From Actinomycetes bacterium (lineage in GTDB: Bacteria > Actinomycetota > Actinomycetes > Mycobacteriales > Mycobacteriaceae), in the NCBI GenBank assembly GCA_023432405.1, contig JAEYUQ010000025.1, positions 1 through 64,000 of the forward strand: DNA of 64,000 bases, in the 5' to 3' direction. The position numbers and the translations under genes were made by a program. Below the pieces are notes generated by a model, which saw only the letters and a program-made list of their open reading frames with translations, was not told where the DNA came from and made no database searches. Every line of letters starts with the position of its first letter. The stretch's first letter is position 1. This document shows positions 9,200 through 17,648 of this stretch, piece after piece.

Positions 9200-9262
9200 T
9201 CCTCAAATGGAACGCTTAGTGCGCGGTGTGCGTGTCAGGAAATGCTCAATACTACAGCAGGA

Positions 9263-10078
9263 CTATCCCTGAGCGCCTGACTGACCTGCGCCCTGCTGCA
9301 TAGCCGCGGTCAGCTGACTCATAATTTCTTGAGGTAAAAGCACAGGAAGCGCCGAACCGGCCAAAATGGCATCTGTACCACGATAAACAAAGGTATGAGC
9401 CATCACGTCTCGTGTCAGCTCTGCCAGTTGATCGGCCGAATCATCGGGCGATAAAGCTGTAAAACGCAGCATCCAACGTGGACCATCCACTCCGATAACT
9501 CGAATGGTCCCACCGTTTCCGTGGCCCAGGAGCTCTTCGCCCCAAGGACCATGCTCGGAGGTCACACTCAAACCCTGTTTGCGCAGATCATCAGCTATGT
9601 CAAGGAGCGCTTTGTGCCATAGACCCGAGGTTTTGGCCGTTGCGAAGGCAATAGGAGTAATACGTCCGTACTCAGTCAGAATATGGAGCATCTTGGGGCT
9701 GTTCTCCCCCATTTCCACCTGAACCTGGGAGCGCTGAGGCAAGACAATCTGGAGACTTCCGAGGTTGAGGATATTGTCAGAGAAATCCGAAAAGTCGAAA
9801 TCCTGAATGTTGACGGTGTCGCCATCGTAGGGACCTGAACTATCCCCTGGATGAATCGGTGTTGGGGAACCCTCCACAGAGGCACCACTAAAAGTAGGGT
9901 TTGCAGACACAGAAGCAGTGCCCTGGTCAGTTCGCTGCCTAGCAGAATGGCTTTCCGCACTCCGGGCAGATGAGGACTCTGCTAGATCCTCTACGTTCTT
10001 ATCCTCGGTTTCCAGAGTGTTCTCGGAATCCTCGGGGTTCTCTGACTTGTGTTTCCTAGCTTTCCCAAATCCAAACAT
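9263..10078 (-). CDS. DUF3710 family protein
   Basis: A 271-aa cytosolic protein of unknown function, typical of actinobacteria next to dut. The N-terminus (MFGFGKARKHKSEN) is basic and runs into an acidic, Ser-rich linker to about residue 75. A conserved core follows: DGDTVNIQDFDFSDFSDNIL, then LNLGSLQIVLP, WHKALLDIADDLRKQG and GVDGPRWMLRF. GGAG two bases before the ATG is a close ribosome site. It is 72 nt downstream of dut on the same strand. Confidence 0.83.
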   Translation of the reverse strand: MFGFGKARKHKSENPEDSENTLETEDKNVEDLAESSSARSAESHSARQRTDQGTASVSANPTFSGASVEGSPTPIHPGDSSGPYDGDTVNIQDFDFSDFSDNILNLGSLQIVLPQRSQVQVEMGENSPKMLHILTEYGRITPIAFATAKTSGLWHKALLDIADDLRKQGLSVTSEHGPWGEELLGHGNGGTIRVIGVDGPRWMLRFTALSPDDSADQLAELTRDVMAHTFVYRGTDAILAGSALPVLLPQEIMSQLTAAMQQGAGQSGAQG

Positions 10079-10150
10079 GACTCCAGCTTTACCTTTCTTT
10101 CACCGTATGCCTTCCTCAGCTTAGTTCTATGAAGGCCATGCATTGCCTCT

Positions 10151-10603
10151 CTAAACTCCGGTGGAACCGTACCCTCCAACTCCTCGCTGAGTCGTGCTCA
10201 GATCTTCTACCTCGGTAAAATCAACTAACTCAACGCGCTGAACCACCAACTGAGCAATTCTCATGCCTTGTTCCACATGGAACTCCTGGCGGGGGTCAAG
10301 GTTAATTAAGCAGACTTTAATTTCCCCTCGATAGTCTGCGTCGATGGTTCCAGGGGTGTTGACAATAGAAATGCCATGCTTAGCTGCAAGACCAGAGCGA
10401 GGATGGATAAGGCCTACAGTTCCCACAGGCAACTCGATAGCTAATCCTGTCCCGATGAGCACACGTTCTCCAGGAGCAATGGTGACTGATTCCGCAGCCA
10501 CCAAATCTGCTCCTGCATCACCTCGGTGTGCTCGACGAGGAAGGGGAACCTCGGGATTAAGACGCTTTACTTTGATACTGCCAAGGCCGTTGTCTTTACT
10601 CAC
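10151..10603 (-). CDS. dut: Deoxyuridine 5'-triphosphate nucleotidohydrolase
   Basis: Trimeric dUTPase. It hydrolyses dUTP to dUMP and pyrophosphate, keeping uracil out of DNA and supplying dUMP for thymidylate. At 150 aa all five motifs are visible: GDAGADLVA (1), PRSGLAAKHGIS (2), GTIDADYRGEIKV (3), RIAQLVV (4) and the C-terminal GGYGSTG (5, the P-loop-like tail that closes over the substrate). The start is a GTG with no ribosome site but with TATAGT 7 nt upstream on the minus strand, so the mRNA is probably leaderless. Confidence 0.95.
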   Translation of the reverse strand: MSKDNGLGSIKVKRLNPEVPLPRRAHRGDAGADLVAAESVTIAPGERVLIGTGLAIELPVGTVGLIHPRSGLAAKHGISIVNTPGTIDADYRGEIKVCLINLDPRQEFHVEQGMRIAQLVVQRVELVDFTEVEDLSTTQRGVGGYGSTGV

Positions 10604-10610
10604 TTGGCTA

Positions 10611-10616
10611 ACTATA
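10611..10616 (-). promoter_or_regulatory. dut -10 box, leaderless type
   Basis: The minus strand reads TATAGT, then 7 nt, then the GTG of dut. No Shine-Dalgarno sequence is present between them. Confidence 0.5.
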
Positions 10617-10670
10617 CGTTCACAGAGCTACTGCACGGGTATCGGTGACACACCCTACTTCCTGAGGACG

Positions 10671-10676
10671 TAGAAT
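10671..10676 (+). promoter_or_regulatory. DUF3093 -10 box, leaderless type
   Basis: TAGAAT is followed by 7 nt and the GTG at 10684. A possible -35 GTGACA is at 10645-10650 (spacer 20, long). With the dut box 55 nt away on the other strand this forms a divergent promoter pair. Confidence 0.5.
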
Positions 10677-10683
10677 CTAGACC

Positions 10684-11214
10684 GTGACAACAGATGAACA
10701 TTCTTCTGCTCCCAGCACTTCAAAAGTGCTTTACAAAGAACGGCAGTGGATTCCACCCTACTGGTGGATTTTCGGCATCCTTTTGGATCTCATCCTCGCC
10801 GGGCAAATCGGGCACAACCGCAGCAGTGCCTACACCATCATTAGCTTCATCATCGCCGCAGCTCTAACGTTCTGGTTCCTTTACTCTCTGTGTGGAACCA
10901 CAATTCGGGTGGAGGAAGATCCCTCGGGAGTGCGGTGGTTGGTTGTTGGAAAAGCTCAGTTGCCTCACGACGTCGTGTCGCGAGCCTGGGTGGTTCCCGC
11001 CGCGTCCAAACGATCGGTCATGGGCCCACAACTGGATCCAGCTGCTTTTGTTATGTCCCACAGCTGGGTCAAAGAGATGGCCTTAGTGGTCTTGGATGAC
11101 CCCCAAGACCCAACTCCCTACTGGGTTATTAGTACCCAAGATCCCCGCGCGGTGCTGGAAACTTTTGTTCCAGAGCAAGCCGCAGAGGCAGAAAGAACTC
11201 AGGCGCAATCCTGA
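10684..11214 (+). CDS. DUF3093 family membrane protein
   Basis: A 176-aa protein of unknown function conserved opposite dut in mycolic-acid bacteria. Two adjacent membrane helices (about residues 25-45 and 50-70) include the family's PYWWIFG segment and are followed by a soluble domain with VEEDPSGVRWLVVGKAQLP, an AFVMSHSWVK block and YWVISTQDP. The fold after the helices resembles bacterial PH-like domains in layout, which is a guess. The GTG start is supported by the -10 box 7 nt before it. The last 16 nt overlap the end of the opposing DUF4193 gene. Confidence 0.83.
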   Translation: MTTDEHSSAPSTSKVLYKERQWIPPYWWIFGILLDLILAGQIGHNRSSAYTIISFIIAAALTFWFLYSLCGTTIRVEEDPSGVRWLVVGKAQLPHDVVSRAWVVPAASKRSVMGPQLDPAAFVMSHSWVKEMALVVLDDPQDPTPYWVISTQDPRAVLETFVPEQAAEAERTQAQS

Positions 11215-11492
11215 CAAATTGCTGATCCATCCGGCTCTACATGGTCAATACGCCGGGTGGATTGCACCAAGAAACAACTGGCACACGTGAACTCATCTGC
11301 ACCACGAGGTACCACGGTCACATTTAGTTCCTCACCAGACAGATCTTGAGCCGGCAAGACAAAGGGTTCAACGATTTCGCCGTCATCATCCATGCTCATG
11401 GATTGGTCTTCTGCAGCTTTCAGCCCCTCGAAAGAATCAGTCTCGATCTCGTCCTCGAGACGTCGGCGGGGGAAGTCGGAATCAGTTGCCAT
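11199..11492 (-). CDS. DUF4193 family protein (small zinc-ribbon-like)
   Basis: A 97-aa acidic protein of unknown function, strongly conserved in actinobacteria next to dut/DUF3093. The N-terminal half is disordered and acidic (LEDEIETDSFEGLKAAED), and LSGEELNV precedes a C-terminal knuckle ADEFTCASCFLV plus CQDC. The two CxxC pairs should bind one zinc ion. AAGG sits two bases before the ATG. The 252 nt behind it, up to the suhB stop, contain no convincing gene. In M. tuberculosis the envelope gene cei lies in that interval on the other strand, and I see no counterpart here. Confidence 0.85.
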   Translation of the reverse strand: MATDSDFPRRRLEDEIETDSFEGLKAAEDQSMSMDDDGEIVEPFVLPAQDLSGEELNVTVVPRGADEFTCASCFLVQSTRRIDHVEPDGSAICQDCA

Positions 11493-11744
11493 AACCTTGG
11501 TTCCTCGTCATTGTCATCAACTACCTCTGAGACGGGGAGCTTCATTCGCTCACTGTGCTCCTGGGAATCAGAAGCTGCCCTTCTCAATTCAATGAGGCGC
11601 ATATTAGGCCACGAGCTTAGGGATGTCACATCTGCGTGCAGGCGTGTCATCAAGTTTCTAGGAAAACACCAGAGTTCGGCCACGTCAGCCGTCACGTCGA
11701 GCAGGTGACCCGCACTCTTCTAGCCCTGCTAGTTTCACCGCCTC

Positions 11745-12614
11745 TTATCCACAAACGGGAAGATCGCGAAAAATCCCAACCTCCCTTGCTAGTTTTTCGT
11801 ACTCTTGCGCAATCCCGGGACTGCTGGCCAGTATCGCCTTTCCCTCAGATCCCGCAGCGCTCAGTGCAGGTCTAAGAACCTTGGCACCTGCTTCCTGGGC
11901 AATAAGCGCACCTGCCGCAAAGTCCCAGGCATTGAGCGCGTGCTCGTAATAGGCATCAACGCTCCCCTCTGCGAGTGCGCACAAATCAAGAGCAGCCGAA
12001 CCCAGTCTGCGAATATCTCTCACTGCGGGCAATACTCCAGCTAATAACTCAGCCTGAGCTTTCCTGCGCGAAGCAACATAGCTAAAGCCCGTCGCCACGA
12101 GGGCCTGGGAGAGACTCTGCGCGTTACTACAGTTCAGGGCCGTTACCTGATTCTGACTCTTTCTCGTGGCTCCTTGCCCTTGCCCGGCACTGTAGAGGAC
12201 TTTTGTTGCACAGTTAACCACTGCTCCAGCAATCACCTCCGTACCCCTAGCTGCAGCAATGGATACCGCATACTGAGGAATGCCATAGAGAAAGTTCACA
12301 GTTCCGTCAATGGGATCAATAATCCACGTCACCCCAGATGAAGAGGAAAGACTGTGCCCCTCCTCAGCCACCACGCCGTCGTCAGGGCGAAGACGTCGCA
12401 GCTCACTGACGATGAATTCTTCCGAAGCGGCGTCTACAGCCGTCACGGGATCTACTTCTGAGGATTTGCTACGAACAGTATCGGCAAGAGCTGAGCCATA
12501 CTCTCGGCGTTGGTGTGCTACCTGATCTGCAGCTCGTTGAGCGAGATCTTCAGCAAGCTTTCGCAATTCGGTGATTAATTCCCTATCGTCTACTGGGTTC
12601 CCCATAGCAACCAT
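11745..12614 (-). CDS. suhB: Inositol monophosphatase family protein (SuhB-like)
   Basis: A 289-aa magnesium-dependent phosphatase. Members hydrolyse inositol 1-phosphate, needed for phosphatidylinositol mannosides and mycothiol in this group; some paralogues act on histidinol phosphate or other sugar phosphates, so the substrate is inferred from position. Metal-site motifs are visible: VVAEEG (Glu), WIIDPIDGTVNFLYG (DxxDGT) and NAWDFAAGALIAQEAG. A second ATG three codons in (12605) is an equally good start. It is divergent from ppgK, the same pair as in Mycobacterium (Rv2701c/Rv2702). Confidence 0.87.
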   Translation of the reverse strand: MVAMGNPVDDRELITELRKLAEDLAQRAADQVAHQRREYGSALADTVRSKSSEVDPVTAVDAASEEFIVSELRRLRPDDGVVAEEGHSLSSSSGVTWIIDPIDGTVNFLYGIPQYAVSIAAARGTEVIAGAVVNCATKVLYSAGQGQGATRKSQNQVTALNCSNAQSLSQALVATGFSYVASRRKAQAELLAGVLPAVRDIRRLGSAALDLCALAEGSVDAYYEHALNAWDFAAGALIAQEAGAKVLRPALSAAGSEGKAILASSPGIAQEYEKLAREVGIFRDLPVCG

Positions 12615-12630
12615 TGTGCTCGCTTTTCGG

Positions 12631-12636
12631 TAGCAT
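12631..12636 (+). promoter_or_regulatory. ppgK -10 box, leaderless type
   Basis: TAGCAT, then 7 nt, then the ATG at 12644. No ribosome-binding site is seen. Confidence 0.5.
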
Positions 12637-12643
12637 CGTCATC

Positions 12644-13396
12644 ATGAGTGACCTGGGCTGTGGCATTGATATTGGCGGATCTGGCATTAAGGGCGCCATT
12701 GTAAACCTGGATACAGGTGAGTTTACGACCGATAGAGTCAAAATCTTGACCCCTCAACCTGCTACACCAGATGCAGTAGCAGATGTTGTGGCGCAGATTG
12801 TTCACCAGCTTGACTGGTCCGGCAGCGTGGGCATCACCCTCCCAGCCACTGTGAAGAATCAAACTGCCTGCTCTGCGGCAAACATAGATCCATCCTGGAT
12901 AGGAACCGACCTCCAAAGCCTCTTCGGGAAGGCCCTACCCCACCGTGACATCACCATCCTTAACGACGCCGATGCCGCTGGGCTTGCTGAAGTAGCTTAC
13001 GGTGATGAGCGCGCACGAAAGGGAGTTGTTCTTTTTCTCACCTTTGGAACCGGTATTGGCAGTGCCCTTCTCCTTGACGGTCAGCTTGTTCCCAATACGG
13101 AACTGGGGCATCTGGAAGTCAATGGAAAGATCGCGGAGCGTCGTGCTTCTGCGGCAGCCCGCGAGCGTCGTCAATGGAGCTACGAGCGGTGGGCCAAGGA
13201 GGTCTCAAAGGTTCTCGAGACCTATGAAAAACTGTTTAGCCCAAGTGTGTTTATTGCCGGTGGGGGAATCTCCCGAAAAGCTGAGAAATGGATTCCCAAA
13301 TTAACCAATACTGTTGAAGTTATCCCAGCTCAACTGCGTAACACTGCTGGAATTGTGGGTGCGGCAATGGCTGCCCACAATGGGTTGACACCGTAG
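12644..13396 (+). CDS. ppgK: Polyphosphate glucokinase (ROK family)
   Basis: A 250-aa kinase that phosphorylates glucose to glucose 6-phosphate with polyphosphate (and ATP), a PTS-independent entry of glucose into glycolysis. ROK features: phosphate-binding GCGIDIGGSGIKGAIV at the N-terminus, VGITLPATV, the catalytic NDADAAGLAE (the Asp is the base), LTFGTGIGSALLLDG and the glucose-contacting ELGHLEV. The C-terminal LFSPSVFIAGGGISRKAEKW is typical of polyphosphate-dependent members. The ATG is placed by the -10 box 7 nt upstream. It lies before sigA as in most mycolic-acid bacteria. Confidence 0.93.
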   Translation: MSDLGCGIDIGGSGIKGAIVNLDTGEFTTDRVKILTPQPATPDAVADVVAQIVHQLDWSGSVGITLPATVKNQTACSAANIDPSWIGTDLQSLFGKALPHRDITILNDADAAGLAEVAYGDERARKGVVLFLTFGTGIGSALLLDGQLVPNTELGHLEVNGKIAERRASAAARERRQWSYERWAKEVSKVLETYEKLFSPSVFIAGGGISRKAEKWIPKLTNTVEVIPAQLRNTAGIVGAAMAAHNGLTP

Positions 13397-13399
13397 CTT

Positions 13400-13422
13400 G
13401 TTGAGCGCATACCGCGCTTAAC
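13400..13422 (+). terminator. Hairpin after ppgK
   Basis: A 9-bp stem (GTTGAGCGC with GCGCTTAAC, one G-T pair) and a 5-nt loop start 4 nt after the ppgK stop. No T-run follows, so it would be an I-shaped actinobacterial terminator at best. Confidence 0.45.
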
Positions 13423-13433
13423 CAGAGCCGATG

Positions 13434-13463
13434 TGGACTTTACTCTTCAAATCTATCTATACT
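13434..13463 (+). promoter_or_regulatory. Probable sigA promoter
   Basis: TGGACT (13434-13439, 4 of 6 to TTGACA), an 18-bp spacer and TATACT (13458-13463) lie 75 nt before the sigA start. This is the best -35/-10 pair in the ppgK-sigA gap. Confidence 0.5.
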
Positions 13464-13538
13464 GGGCGATTGTCCTGTAATAGGCGCTAGCCGCATAGCG
13501 GGTGTTTGCCTTAGTCAACTGTGATCGAAAGGGCGTAC

Positions 13539-15230
13539 GTGGCTGTCTCTGAATCTTCGGCTGATGCTACCTCTGTAACCGAGTCTGAAGCATCTACAGT
13601 GTCGGGCACTCAAGCCGCTAAGAAAACTGCGAAGAAATCTGCCAAGAAATCTGCACGGAAAGCAACACGCAAAACTGTGCGCAAGGCGACGCGCTCCTCC
13701 ACTTCTGCCGCCAAGAAAGCTACAACTGAGGACACTGCCTCTGAAGAGACAACAGCCACGTCCTCTGAGCAGGCAACTACTTCTCCGTCAAAGAAAACGG
13801 CAAAGAAGTCCACAGCCAAGAAAGCTGGAACCACCAAGACGACAGCGAAGAAAGCGGCTAAGAAGACCACTGCCAAAAAGGCCACTAAGAAGAGCACGAA
13901 GAAGGCTGCCACAACAGCTGGAACTAAAACGGCCACCAAGACGGCCAAGAAATCCGCTCGGAAGACCTCCTCGAAGAGGTCCACGTCGCCAGCCCCAGAA
14001 GCTGAGCAGACTCAGCAGCTAACTGAGGAGGAGTCAAATACCGAAACACTTCTCCTGGACGTTGATGACATCGATCACGATGAGGATCTCTCCATCCCCC
14101 CTCTGGACGATGATGACGCCCTCGCCGAAGATGACCTAGACTCCGACTACGATTCGGAGGACAACAACCCCGAGGATGATGATTACTCCAACCTCGATGA
14201 AGATACCTATGAGGATGATGACTCCGACTCCGCGGATGGCGCCTCTGTCTGGGATGAAAACGAATCTGCCTCACTTCGTCAGGCGCGAAAAGACGCTCAA
14301 CTGACATCCTCAGCGGATTCGGTGCGCGCTTATCTCAAACAGATTGGCAAGGTGGCTCTCCTTAATGCTGAGGAAGAAGTCAAGCTTGCCAAGCGGATTG
14401 AGGCAGGGCTGTACGCCCAGTTCCGCTTGGATCACGAATCTGAAGAGCCGCATGGAAAACTGCCCCATGTGCTTCGCCGTGATCTTCGGTCTATTGCCCG
14501 TGATGGGCGCAAAGCTAAAAATCACCTCCTCGAGGCCAACCTTCGCTTGGTTGTGTCTCTGGCGAAGCGCTATACCGGACGTGGCATGGCCTTCTTAGAC
14601 CTCATTCAGGAGGGAAATCTGGGGCTTATTCGTGCAGTTGAGAAGTTTGACTACACCAAGGGCTATAAATTCTCCACCTATGCTACCTGGTGGATTCGTC
14701 AGGCTATCACCCGCGCTATGGCCGATCAGGCTCGCACCATTCGTATTCCCGTCCACATGGTTGAGGTCATCAACAAGCTAGGACGAATTCAGCGCGAGTT
14801 ACTTCAGGAGTTGGGACGAGAACCCACTCCTGCAGAGCTGGCCAAGGAAATGGATATTACCGAGGATAAGGTTCTGGAAATCCAGCAGTATGCTCGAGAA
14901 CCGATTTCCTTAGACCAAACCATCGGTGATGAGGGCGATAGCCAACTTGGTGACTTTATTGAGGACTCCGAGGCTGTTGTCGCTGTGGATGCAGTGTCCT
15001 TCACTCTTTTGCAGGATCAGCTAGGAGACGTGCTGGCCACGCTCTCTGACCGAGAAGCAGGAGTGGTGAAGCTGCGTTTCGGTCTCACTGATGGGATGCC
15101 TCGCACCCTGGACGAGATTGGTCAAGTGTACGGCGTGACAAGAGAACGCATCCGTCAGATTGAGTCCAAGACCATGTCGAAGCTACGCCATCCATCTCGC
15201 TCTCAGGTTCTGCGGGATTATCTGGACTAA
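13539..15230 (+). CDS. sigA: Primary sigma factor SigA (RpoD) with long Lys-rich N-terminal tail
   Basis: Housekeeping sigma-70 factor, 563 aa. Residues about 25-155 are a Lys/Ala/Thr-rich tail with many AKK and TAKK steps, about 170-240 are very acidic (many DD and ED runs), then the conserved part begins at SVRAYLKQIGKVALL (region 1.2). Region 2 includes the -10 recognition helix segment KFSTYATWWIRQAITRAMA. Region 3 follows, and region 4 ends with TRERIRQIESKTMSKLRHP. The GTG at 13539 is chosen over the in-frame GTG at 13521 because AAAGGG (13528-13533) lies 5 nt before it. A lipoprotein gene starts 17 nt after the stop. Confidence 0.95.
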   Translation: MAVSESSADATSVTESEASTVSGTQAAKKTAKKSAKKSARKATRKTVRKATRSSTSAAKKATTEDTASEETTATSSEQATTSPSKKTAKKSTAKKAGTTKTTAKKAAKKTTAKKATKKSTKKAATTAGTKTATKTAKKSARKTSSKRSTSPAPEAEQTQQLTEEESNTETLLLDVDDIDHDEDLSIPPLDDDDALAEDDLDSDYDSEDNNPEDDDYSNLDEDTYEDDDSDSADGASVWDENESASLRQARKDAQLTSSADSVRAYLKQIGKVALLNAEEEVKLAKRIEAGLYAQFRLDHESEEPHGKLPHVLRRDLRSIARDGRKAKNHLLEANLRLVVSLAKRYTGRGMAFLDLIQEGNLGLIRAVEKFDYTKGYKFSTYATWWIRQAITRAMADQARTIRIPVHMVEVINKLGRIQRELLQELGREPTPAELAKEMDITEDKVLEIQQYAREPISLDQTIGDEGDSQLGDFIEDSEAVVAVDAVSFTLLQDQLGDVLATLSDREAGVVKLRFGLTDGMPRTLDEIGQVYGVTRERIRQIESKTMSKLRHPSRSQVLRDYLD

Positions 15231-15247
15231 GTGAGTTGAGCACCGAG

Positions 15248-15778
15248 ATGGGTATCCGCACTCCTGGCTCACCGCTGAGGCGGATGGCTGTCCTTATGAG
15301 TCTGTGTGCGGTTGCTTGGGGTTTAAGTGGCTGCGGAGACTCTGAGAACACTGAACCGTCTTCATCCACAGCCACCTCACTTCCAGATAAGGCTGACAGC
15401 GCTACCAGTTCTCTGGACACTGAGAGTTCAGCTTTGCAATCCCCCACTGCTGAGGATGTCACTGAGGCTTTCCTGAATCAATTACCCCAGGATGTAGCTG
15501 GCTCTCCGGAAGATGCCGAACCCACGGTGGATGCTCAAACACTTAGCCTGGAAGGTTCTGCGGTTCCTAGCCAACCGCTTGATAAGTCCAGGAAAAATGA
15601 CTCAGCTTCTGTGACCCCGGCAGCACAGCGGCAGGAAATCCCTTCCGAACAGCCGCCCCTCCACGACGCTCCCGCTCCAGACATCGAGGAGCCAGAGGAG
15701 AATCGCGATACTGGGAACAACGTGCAGGTAATAGACCCCAATATGCCGAATATCCCCTCACCGCTACCTGGGCGGTAA
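15248..15778 (+). CDS. Putative lipoprotein, unknown function
   Basis: A 176-aa protein I do not recognise. The N-terminus has basic residues (TPGSPLRRM), a hydrophobic stretch (AVLMSLCAVAWGL) and a lipobox LSGC, so it should be cleaved and lipidated at Cys29 and anchored outside the membrane. The rest is low-complexity, rich in Ser, Pro, Glu and Asp, with no domain or cysteine pair, and ends NMPNIPSPLPGR. A TTG at 15236 is an alternative start. It begins 17 nt after sigA with no promoter or terminator between them, so it is probably on the sigA message. A similar helix plus lipobox makes the export call fairly safe; the role is unknown. Confidence 0.68.
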   Translation: MGIRTPGSPLRRMAVLMSLCAVAWGLSGCGDSENTEPSSSTATSLPDKADSATSSLDTESSALQSPTAEDVTEAFLNQLPQDVAGSPEDAEPTVDAQTLSLEGSAVPSQPLDKSRKNDSASVTPAAQRQEIPSEQPPLHDAPAPDIEEPEENRDTGNNVQVIDPNMPNIPSPLPGR

Positions 15779-15875
15779 GACAGCACACCCGGTCCTCCTG
15801 CCGCCAAAAAGTATGCCCTTCTAACAGCACTCCTTCGCGAGGAGATACCTCCGTACCTCCAAGCAGGCTTCTCGT

Positions 15876-17648
15876 TCACCAGCGCCTCAAGTAAGCGATA
15901 CGGTCTCTTAGCTGCTGAGCACTAGCTAAGGCCGTCGGAGGTCCACCGCAGGCTTTCCTGACTTCATTGTGGATAGCACCATGCGGACGCCCCGTTTTGG
16001 CAGATTCAATAGACACCACATGGTTGAGCTGCTTGCGTAGCTCCGGGATTTCTTGAGCGGCCACTTTCCCCTCTGAGGTGTGCTGTTCCTGAGCTTTACG
16101 ACGCTCCTGAGCCTGCTGTTCATGCATTTTTTGTTCAGCCGCAGCACGGGCATTGAGCTGATCCTCTTGACGCTTACTCAGTAACGTACGCATTTGATCT
16201 GGATCTAAAAGACCGGGGATTCCTAAGTATTCTGCCTCTTCTGCAGACCCCGATACTGTGCTTGTCCCGTAGGTAGACCCTTCATAGATCAGCGAGTCGA
16301 GTTCCGCAAGAGCCCCTAATGACTCGAAGCCTCTTTCCTGCGCATCGGGCTCAGTGTGAGTACGGTTCGCCTCCATGATGAGATCATCATCCCACCCTTC
16401 ATCAGGGCGATGGGGCCGTCCGAGGACGTGATCACGAGACTCTTCCAGTTTCGCGGCTAAATCCAGAAGCACAGGAACCGAGGGGAGAAAAACAAAGGCA
16501 GTTTCACCACGGCGTCGCGAGCGAACAAAGCGTCCAATTGCTTGCGCGAAGAACAAAGGAGTAGAGGCGGAAGTGGCATACACACCCACAGCCAGGCGAG
16601 GAACATCCACCCCTTCAGATACCATGCGCACTGCCACCATCCACTCATCAGTAGATTCAGCAAACTGAGCAATGCGTTCACTGGAGCCATCTTCGTCAGA
16701 GAGAACAACCGATACGGGAGAATCCGAGAGGGTTTCCAAGATACGCGCATAGGCACGAGCTGAATCCTTATTGGAAGCAATAACCAGTCCGCCTGCGTCA
16801 GGAATAACTCGGCGAAGCTGCTGTAAACGAGTATGAGCGGCTCGTAACACAGCGGGAATCCACTCCCCCTGAGGGTCCAGGGCTGTCTTCCACGCGCGGG
16901 CGGTGTCTTCTGGCGTCAGGGGCTCACCGAGACGAGCGGTGTACTCCTCTCCTGCGGAAGTACGCCACGATGCTTCCCCTGAGTAAGCCAAGAACACCAC
17001 TGGTCGAACAACGCCGTCAGCAAGTGCCTCTGAGTATCCGTAGGTGTAGTCAGACGAACTGACCCTATGGCCTTCGTTGTCCTCAACGTAGCGAACGAAA
17101 GGAATGGGGGCGTCGTCAGAGCGAAACGGGGTTCCGGTTAGGGCTAGCCGGAAATCAGCATCCGCATAGGCCTGACGAATCCCATCTCCCCAACTCTTAC
17201 TATCTCCACCGTGGTGAATCTCATCCAAAATCACCAGGGAGCGTTCTGCTGTGGCTAATGAGTAGTGCTTATAGGGGTGGAGAGAAACCTGGGCGTAGGT
17301 AACAACAATCCCGTCATAGGAGGAGTTTATGCGTCCGGAGTTGGAAAAATGTGAGTCCAGTGAAAGCCCCACACGGGCGGCAGCCTGAGACCACTGATGT
17401 TTGAGATGCTCGGTGGGTACAACCACAATGACCCGAGACACCTTCTTCGCTTCCACCAACTCTGTAGCAACACGCAGAGCAAAGGTGGTTTTGCCTGAAC
17501 CAGGAGTAGCCACCGCGAGAAAATCCTGAGACAGCTCCCCGAGATATTTTCTGAGAGCTGCCTCCTGCCAAGGACGTAACTGCTGCTTATTCGCGTTCTT
17601 AATCACTAACGTCGCAGACCTCGGTAAATCCTCTGACAGTCTGGACAT
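15876..17648 (-). CDS. Superfamily 2 DEAD/DEAH-box helicase
   Basis: A 590-aa SF2 helicase close in motif style to the ATPase subunits of type I/III restriction enzymes and XPB-like helicases. Walker A is ATPGSGKTTFALR (about 48), motif Ia VVVPTEHLKHQW, motif II LVILDEIHHGGD, motif III LALTGTPFR. The second RecA domain has VSEGVDVPRLAVG and QAIGRFVRSRRRGE (motif VI). Beyond about residue 460 an Arg/Gln-rich coiled segment leads to a conserved tail (GRPHGAIHNEVRKACGGPP). No nuclease or methylase lies nearby, so a restriction role is unlikely. Its first 43 nt overlap DUF3039, a pairing common in actinobacteria. Nucleic-acid substrate unknown. Confidence 0.85.
   Translation of the reverse strand: MSRLSEDLPRSATLVIKNANKQQLRPWQEAALRKYLGELSQDFLAVATPGSGKTTFALRVATELVEAKKVSRVIVVVPTEHLKHQWSQAAARVGLSLDSHFSNSGRINSSYDGIVVTYAQVSLHPYKHYSLATAERSLVILDEIHHGGDSKSWGDGIRQAYADADFRLALTGTPFRSDDAPIPFVRYVEDNEGHRVSSSDYTYGYSEALADGVVRPVVFLAYSGEASWRTSAGEEYTARLGEPLTPEDTARAWKTALDPQGEWIPAVLRAAHTRLQQLRRVIPDAGGLVIASNKDSARAYARILETLSDSPVSVVLSDEDGSSERIAQFAESTDEWMVAVRMVSEGVDVPRLAVGVYATSASTPLFFAQAIGRFVRSRRRGETAFVFLPSVPVLLDLAAKLEESRDHVLGRPHRPDEGWDDDLIMEANRTHTEPDAQERGFESLGALAELDSLIYEGSTYGTSTVSGSAEEAEYLGIPGLLDPDQMRTLLSKRQEDQLNARAAAEQKMHEQQAQERRKAQEQHTSEGKVAAQEIPELRKQLNHVVSIESAKTGRPHGAIHNEVRKACGGPPTALASAQQLRDRIAYLRRW

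Noticed and set aside
11493..11744. Search for a cei-like envelope gene or small gene between DUF4193 and suhB
   Set aside because: Open frames here run across DUF4193 or lack helix, signal or ribosome site; no credible gene.
13610..13984. Minus-strand open frame of 124 codons rich in Val, Ala and Phe, looking like a membrane protein
   Set aside because: It is the antisense of the Lys/Ala-rich sigA tail: AAG/AAA/GCC codons read backwards give Phe, Leu, Ala and Val. No ribosome site.
13600..13990. Tandem DNA repeat or satellite within sigA
   Set aside because: The protein-level repetition (AKK steps) is not matched by exact DNA repeats; codons vary, so it is selected low complexity, not a recent repeat.
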